DNA from: Platycnemis pennipes
Lineage: Eukaryota > Arthropoda > Insecta > Odonata > Platycnemididae
DNA: 64,000 nucleotides
Direction of reading: 5' to 3'
Assembly: GCA_933228895.1 (NCBI GenBank)
Contig: OW121851.1
Location: forward strand, 129,875,624-129,939,623
Position numbers and translations under genes: made by a program. Position 1 is the first letter of the stretch. Each line of letters starts with the position of its first letter. This document shows positions 57,363-64,000 of this stretch, piece after piece. The notes beneath the pieces were generated by a model. It worked only from the letters and a program-made list of their open reading frames with translations. It searched no databases and was not told the DNA's origin.

Positions 57363-60174
57363 ATGAAATGGGCGGTATTACGATTCATACTTAAGGTTTA
57401 TGGAAATATCATTACCACTTTACATTCAATAAACCAAATGAACGCATCAGAATCGCCGCCACGCCCCTGGCCATCCCATTTCATGGGCTAATATAATTGA
57501 TCAAATGAGCTGCTAGAAACGAAAGCAATACTTTCTCTCTTCAATCACTTCATTCATCAAACTACTACGAATACCTACTTGTTATGCCGATTTGTGGAGA
57601 GGTATCCATTCCTAACTTTTATTAAAGCACTAGCTGGAATCCACGGATTCGCACGTGAATATTTGTGTAAATATGATTGTTATAGCAATTTTTGAGTTGC
57701 TACATAATCTGAGAGTTTTTTTCCTTTGTCTTTGTACTGACAACCTGTTTTTTCCGAATCTTAGGAACTTAATCCCGTGGTACTTTGAATACTGATCTTT
57801 TTGGAGAGTTTCCTGGTGCTGATTGCATTCCTACTCTTTTGACATCATTTTCAGCCACTCAATAGCGTTTCGTTATTTTTACGGCAGCAGTAGATTACGT
57901 TTACAGTATGTACGTATTGCACAAATACTTAACGATGATGAGTAATTAACGAAATAAGGCACAGGAATTTACACGAGTGATTCATATTGCATAACTGAGG
58001 TGAAGTAAGTATGAATAGGTCTGGAAAATTTCCCATCCCTACTGAGCAAGTGCCGAAATTGAGAGGTTACAGAATGAAAGTGCAGTATTATTTATACAAT
58101 ATACGTGCAATGGTATAGAATACAATCCTAAAATTATAACACTTAAGAATTATCTATCCCTACTAAATGTAAATGTAAACAACAACAAACAACAATTAAA
58201 GAAGTCGATATGAAGTCTACTTATTAATCAAACAGCTACTTACTCACTTTTTATGCAGAGATGATCACTTTAGATTCACTAAACCAGTGTATAAATTGTA
58301 CGGATATGTTACGTTATGCTTGCATTTTGTTTGATGATATTAGATTCATTATAATTCGACTTCTTGATAGAAACCATCGGAAAAGAACAATAAATGCAAT
58401 AGGTACCTACATTTCCAAGCAAAATAGATATTTTATAATATTTATGCCTGGTATAATATAGATTACTATAGTTTTAAAAAAAGTGGTTTATATTTGACTT
58501 TACAATGGAGGCTGATAACAAGGTTGTAAGGAGAGTTGTGATGGGAGTTTTCCTTTTTTTGAAGCCTTAAGAACATTCGGAAATTACATTTTTTGCGATA
58601 ACTTCGGTTGTTTTAAATTTAGCGTTCTCAGAGAAGTTCAAAACCTTCGGCTCGGTATAGTCAGCAAAGTTATATTGAAATCGGCATTATAGATTTGGAG
58701 CTTTTTGCGAACAAACGTCGACCCAACTAGAGATTTATTAGTATTGATTTTCTATTTCCATCTCCTGAATTTAACGGAGTGAAGACAAGTGAAGAACTAA
58801 CAGACAAGTCAACTAATCGTGTTTACATTGTTTACTAGAGATATTCACAATATTTTGGTTTCTGGACACCCAGAAAGTTGAAGTAGATTACTGATGAGGC
58901 AATTCGGCGGGCGTCGTCGTAACCATTGATGTAAGGAATAGAAACTTATGAGAATAGATAAAAGCACCATCACAATAGAGTTCAATATTGGAAGCAGCAA
59001 ACATTAACGGTTTTTTAAATTTCTATATCAATGGATACCTAAGTGCAGCGATACGCTTATTTTTTGCTAATATACTCTAAACACAGACTTATTTCTCAAT
59101 TTAAATTAACACCTGTTGCAACTGATATGACACCCCTAAATGAAACAAACAAGTATTTTACTTCATCCATGCGGTAAAATAGTCTTAAAAATTGTTTGAC
59201 TCGTGATACGCGGTATTATTTCAACATGAATGAACAGACGGTAGCAAATACCGCCTTTTCACAATAATGGGAAAGATCATTGACGTTTGTAACTCTAACA
59301 TGAACCAGCAGCTGGGAGGCAGAGTTACGTAGTCTCAAGGGAATGATATTTTTATATGTTTTGCATGCATTGGCCATCAAGCTCATGAATGGGTGCAGAT
59401 CAGCGACCGGATCTCCTTTCACGTGCGAGGAGACTCACGACTCCCCCAAATTCTCCCTAGCAGTTCGCGGAGGATAATGTGCTGGGCAATTCCAATGACA
59501 CCCACCTCGGTGGAGATTGTCGGGAGTCCACAGGGGCGTGGCTTGGTGACTGGAGGCGGGTGAAGCGCTGCATTTGTGTCTGCAAATGAACAACATCTCC
59601 ACTGTCAACAAATAAACGAATAATAAACGAACCGAATGGACTGATTTCTTGCCTTGGAATTCGAAATACAGGCGTTACTGCATGACTGAACCTTGAGAAG
59701 TCTTTTGAGCCAAACTAACTTTCACACAGGCAATGAACTTCTTTCCTCCCTCCAACCGCTCTTCAACACCCCACCGCTTTCCCACACACTCCCCCGCCTC
59801 GAACTAACAGAAATGTTTCCCTCCGACTCAAATCCTTACCCTCTACTGCTTCTACGATTCAGGGCATTCGACAACAGATCCGAGTTTTCGTTGCAATTTT
59901 TATAGGTGCTCAATTATCTTCTTCCTGACAAAACTATTATAACAATACAAAATAGTTTCGAGCATTGCTAAAATTCTCCATTATTTTCTGGATTAGACAA
60001 ATAAATACATTACCTAAAACTATTCTTCTATACTCCCAATAGCGTTTTTCTTTTGTCAACTTATAAGTGGCAATGAGTAAAACTCATTCGTCTTCATAGG
60101 AGCGTAGGTTCATTTTCCCATCCATTGCATACTATGCACTGGCATTCTTCATCAATACAACAGTAAGATACTCT
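57363..60174. other. Spacer with one diverged dispersed repeat
   Basis: 57363-57490 may be an unclassified inverted-repeat element (GAAATGGG near the start, CCCATTTC at 57475). 59834-59992 is one copy of a diverged repeat paired with 62312-62468. No gene is recognised. Confidence 0.4.
59834..59992 (+). repeat. Diverged dispersed repeat, copy 1
   Basis: Shares ordered words with 62312-62468, including ACCCTCTA.TGCT, TTTTTATAGGTGC.CAATTA, ACAAAACTA, AATACAAAATA and GCTAAAATTCT. Identity is perhaps three quarters by eye. No ends were resolved. Confidence 0.65.
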
Positions 60175-60708
60175 AATGGGGGCGTTTACTCGGAACCGAA
60201 ATCGCAATTTTGTAAACGAAATCGTTAGATGGACACGAAAAAAGAATTTTAGCGAAAAAATTAATCTTCTAACCACAACCATTCACTCATAAATCAAAAA
60301 TTAAAATATGCAAAAGGTGACGCCCACCGAAAAAGCTGCATTGATATCATTGACGTCATCTTCCCCCCGTTCTTGACTGCTTTTAGGGGAAGGGAAGGGA
60401 GTGGAGGGGGAATATCGGAAGGTCTGCTCGCACAGATCCTGTCGCAACTGCTCCCATTGGGAGAGCCAGCTGTGTCCCCCCTTTGAGATAAGGCGAAGTA
60501 GCTTCGCGGGCTCAGTTGTGATTGGACGAAGTCGATATACGTCAGAGGTTGTACCACACCCACTTTTCCGAAAGGGTTAAAAACATCATTTTTTCGCCGC
60601 TTATAACTCGAGAAATAATTGACAGATCAAAAAACGGAAAAATACGGGTCTTTTTAATTTACATACTCTATCAGATGTGGCAATAAAAATATGGTAACCG
60701 ACCCCATT
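60175..60708. mobile_element. 534-bp TIR element, copy 2 of a two-copy family
   Basis: It begins AATGGGGGCGTTTACTCGG and ends GGTAACCGACCCCATT. Its body matches 49022-49539 throughout, with indels around 60370-60420 where this copy has extra GGAAGGGAGTGGAGGGGG sequence. Same orientation as copy 1. Confidence 0.8.
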
Positions 60709-62311
60709 CAGCCGCTTGAGTGCGTGGAAAATTTTCCAAAGAAACACACAAACAACCATTCTACCCAGGATTAACGAAATAGGGCACAGGATTCGAAAAG
60801 CAAATGTTTGGGAAGTCATGGGTGCGTGTGAGTTGACCTACCAGGACAAAAGTCCATGGTTAAATTCAGGGTCCATGAAACCCTTACCGTCCAGCATTTC
60901 TCAGCACAATTGAAACCAGTGGCTAAAGTTATGTTGTACCAAAGGAAATGGAGTAAGTTCCACGGATGACTGGCATTGACAGGTTTGCTGGGAGGAGACG
61001 CAGAAAGCCATGGCCGGCTGAGAGCTTGCCCTGTTGGAGGGTAGGTCAGAGGTAAGGGTGGCAAGGAACGCGGGAGGGAGCAGATGGGAATCCAACGCTG
61101 GAATCATAACTGCCCCTCGCTCTTCACGAGGTCGAGAGAGGCGTCCAGTTCACCAATCCGAGCAAAGGAAAGACGAGGGCGGGCCCCGGAAGGGTCTCCA
61201 TCGGGCCTCTTTCATCCACACCTTCCCGGAGGTCCTTCCCCCCCGTGTCGTCTTTCAAGAGAGGTGGGTGCATACCGTGACTCAAGAAAACAGCAGATGC
61301 ATGGGAACGCATGAATAACTACTACTAGAGATGTCTCCAATAGCAATGGAAAAGAATCGAGGCATAATGGCATTGTTAATTGTCGAAATCATGGCCGAAG
61401 CCAATAAAACGAGTGTGTGGAATGTACAAAGCGACGTTTCTTTTCCAATCTCGTGGTTCCACAAAGTTAAGCCTCAAACGTTGAATCGAATAGCATGCTT
61501 CTCAAATTCGAATAATAAATCATGACTCGAATATCTCGAATTTGGAATACCTCGAATGCTAGGATTGCGATTGATGTGCTCAATGTTATTCTGCAGATTA
61601 ATTAGTTTCCTATTGAAGTAAAAAGCAACAAGTTGGTCAAATAAAAAAATTAATTCCACTTTTAAAATGTCAAATATATTATAAAGCATTTTTTCCTCCA
61701 ATTATTGACTGTTGAGTACATCAAATTTTATGAGCCTTAATAAGTGAGCAGAAAACGTCGGTACACCATGTTATGTCCAGTTTTTAATTAAGATGACTTA
61801 GTTCATCACCACGCCAAACACAGCCTAATTAGCATAATATTTCAAGATATCGAATACCGAATTCTTTCAGCATAACTATTCGCGATGGCGAGTATCTTAT
61901 ACTTTCTGGCATTCGAGTATTCGCGGGTTCCATTCGCACCCCTCTAATGATTGCATCAACTCTTGAATTATTTTGCTATCCTGTGTAATGTCACAAGGCA
62001 GAACGCAATTCTCAAACGCGTTATCATTAATTGTTATTGACCATTTTTACGTACGAATGCATCTGTCTATTAATATATTAAGACACGCAGGCATAAGAAT
62101 AACCATGTGCATATACATGTGTGCATGAAAACTTGCCTATTGATAAATATAATTATTAAAAAATTACGTTTAGTTTTGAAGACAGAAATAGCGTATGGAG
62201 GAAAGCTCTCGAGAAAAGTGGGAGAGATGGAGTGAGGCAGTGGAGGAGAACTCCACCCAAACGCATTTAAACCGGTAGAATACAAAAAGAACCACAATGC
62301 CCAGCTGAAAT
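60709..62311. other. No recognisable gene
   Basis: A GC-richer stretch at 61010-61280 has frames of 62 to 94 codons on both strands without a recognised motif. The rest is AT-rich. Confidence 0.4.
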
Positions 62312-62468
62312 TCTCACCCTCTATTGCTACTACGACTCGGGGCACTTATCAATGATTCTCAGTGTTCGTCACCATTTTTATAGGTGCCCAATTACCTTCT
62401 TACCAACAAAACTACTAGAAAATACAAAATACTTTTGGGCATAGCTAAAATTCTGCATAGTTTGTGGA
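62312..62468 (+). repeat. Diverged dispersed repeat, copy 2
   Basis: Partner of 59834-59992 in the same orientation; see the shared words listed there. The two copies are about 2.5 kb apart. Confidence 0.65.
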
Positions 62469-62629
62469 TCGAAGTTCGTTATTGTAGGTGAGGGGGGATA
62501 TCAACAAATGAAAACCCATGCTGCGTGTTTAATTCACACATTTAGGGTACGGTGGACCAGTTCCTTTCCCTACGACGACGCCTGCCGTTTTCCAGAAAAT
62601 CAGTCAGCTTAGACGGACGTGCCCAAAGA

Positions 62630-62705
62630 TTTTGCTCCTGGATTTTGAACCCGGAACCTCCGATCAGAAGACCTATGCTCAACCCTGTGGGATACCATGG
62701 TGACG
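62630..62705 (-). repeat. tRNA-like SINE head (minus strand)
   Basis: On the minus strand GGGTTGAGCATAGGTC and GGTTCCGGGTTCAAAATCC are spaced like A and B boxes. The acceptor stem does not close, so it is a SINE head or tRNA relic. Confidence 0.45.
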
Positions 62706-62739
62706 GAATATGAAATAAAATAAATGAAAACAAACCATC

Positions 62740-63420
62740 AAAGAGGATTAGGGAAAGAGACGTCGACGGACTGGGTTTCGGGGTCACAAAATGACGCGGA
62801 GGGGGTGAGACGCGACGCGATGCGATGCGCGCGGAGGGAGAGCGATGCGACGAGGGGGTAGCAGATACACCTCCCCTCCGGGAGAGGGGCGGGAAGGTCT
62901 CGTCCGTAAATGTTTAAACAACATCCTCTCTCTCGCTCGCTCGGTTTATCTCCTCCACCTTGGATGCGAAGGTGGCGTCGGCGGCGGCCGGGGATGTTTC
63001 ACGGAATGTGGGGAGGGGGGTGTGGAGAGGGTGGCGCTGCCCCCTCCCTACCCCCCTAATAATCTCCCGGGCCAGGGGGGGCGGGGAGGCCGACGGAGTC
63101 CTCCTCCCTCTCTCGTGAGTGAGTGCCTCAGTGTGTGCGAGCGGAGGGGTGGGGGTGGAAGGGGGTGTGGGGTATAAGGGGGTGGGGGTGGAAGGGGATG
63201 GAGGGGTGCTCGGCCGCGCTGGAGGCGGGGGAATGGGGGTGGAGAAATCAATATCGTTAGTTCGCCCGGTCGGCGGGAGGCGGCAGCACGATCCGGACAC
63301 GCATCCGCCACGCACGGAACCCCACCCTCTTCCCCAAACCGTTGGTGGCTTCTTCGTTTGTCGCTCGATGTTCGATACGCGGTCGGACCTATCCGATATC
63401 GCTCGCTGTTCGCTACGTGC
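62740..63420. promoter_or_regulatory. CpG-rich island
   Basis: About 680 bp, starting with GACGCGGAGGG and GCGACGCGATGCGATGCGCG and then G-rich blocks (GTGGGGGTGGAAGGGG, repeated at 63145-63210). Frames of 110 to 133 codons overlap on both strands and are Gly/Pro/Arg-rich shadows. The end at 63340-63420 is CpG-rich without homopolymers, like a 5' UTR. Confidence 0.4.
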
Positions 63421-64000
63421 ATTCTCATTACAAACTATGTATATTGAAAAATCACATAAAACTAGGTATATGAAAAATCACTCATTGCTTTGATGATATT
63501 ACACTGTATTGAATGAATACATAAATAGAAGTCCCCCATCTCTTCCATTCCTATCCTCATACCTTTCCTCCCGGTCTGAAGCACCTATTAGTGCGGAAAC
63601 AGACTTGAAAACACCCATAGATACATAAATAACACCTTGTATATTACGACAAAACAGTAGTGAAAGGCGTATTAAATTAATGGAAAAAGTTAATCACGCC
63701 AAAATATTTTTTTTTTATATACAGAAAATAGATTCAACGAACATGTTTCCCGCGCGTATCGTGCTCACAACTTTTGATTTGATTTTGACTTGCCAAAATT
63801 TATTTAATGCTAGATAGCACGGTATTCATATGTAGCAAACGAAATAGTGTGCGGCGCGGCGCCTAAATTAAGATTGAAATATAGTGTAGTAGATTACCAG
63901 GCTGTCGCTCATTCAATAAGACGCAATCCATAAAAATGACCGAATGTAATTCATACTTTATTTTCGGACGGCCAAGACTATTGCCTGAATGTTTCCACTT
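63421..64000. other. AT-rich flank
   Basis: No gene or repeat recognised apart from an A/T run near 63708. Confidence 0.45.

Noticed and set aside
57363..57490. Complete inverted-repeat transposon
   Set aside because: Only short GAAATGGG/CCCATTTC words match at the ends; arms could not be followed further.

Overview
The window looks like repeat-dense, gene-poor eukaryotic nuclear DNA, most likely from an arthropod and probably an insect. Evidence for this is the tRNA-derived SINEs, several non-LTR retrotransposon lineages, Penelope-like elements (PLEs), piggyBac, hAT-like and pogo-like DNA transposons, an AT-rich background with isolated CpG-rich islands, and the absence of any operon-like coding. 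I could not name the species, and I found no intact host protein-coding gene, rRNA, functional tRNA or CRISPR array. Nearly every long open frame is either a transposon fragment or a low-complexity shadow inside a GC-rich island.

Layout. 1-13 kb: decayed reverse transcriptase (RT) fragments of one L1/R1-like family (1-105, 690-780, 980-1450, 10400-10680, 12330-12700) and a perfect 105-bp-arm palindrome at 9145-9357. 13-22 kb: sparse sequence with a CR1/L2-type 3' end (16150-16626), a PLE-type inverted repeat (18401-18577), an RT tail (19880-20225) and two tRNA-derived SINEs. 22.5-26 kb: the largest CpG-rich island, with poly-G/poly-C and CT tracts and two TATA-like sites; it is the best candidate for a host promoter or 5' exon. 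26-35 kb: a 239-bp direct duplication, another PLE inverted repeat, a 309-bp hAT-type MITE, a CR1/L2 RT relic, and an antisense PLE with a GIY-YIG-like end split by a pogo-like MITE. 35-43 kb: a CR1/L2 insertion bounded by a 49-bp target-site duplication and holding a nested retroposon. It is followed by a PLE whose RT frame is split by a 2.85-kb inverted-repeat transposon that is itself split by a 1.16-kb hAT-like element. 43-54 kb: two foldback or long-TIR elements, one copy of a two-copy 0.5-kb TIR family, and a complete-ended piggyBac element (50465-53690) with a disabled transposase. 54-64 kb: two more CpG-rich islands, a third CR1/L2 tail and the second copy of the 0.5-kb TIR family.

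How the parts relate. The retrotransposons would supply the machinery that mobilised the SINEs and made the target duplications. The DNA-transposon relatives (hAT, pogo, piggyBac, unclassified TIR elements) are almost all non-autonomous here. The nested insertions give a relative order of events: PLE, then the 2.85-kb TIR element, then the 1.16-kb hAT; and CR1/L2, then a Jockey-like fragment. Hammerhead-ribozyme-like cores recur in all four PLE-type inverted repeat units, which is the most distinctive signal in the window.
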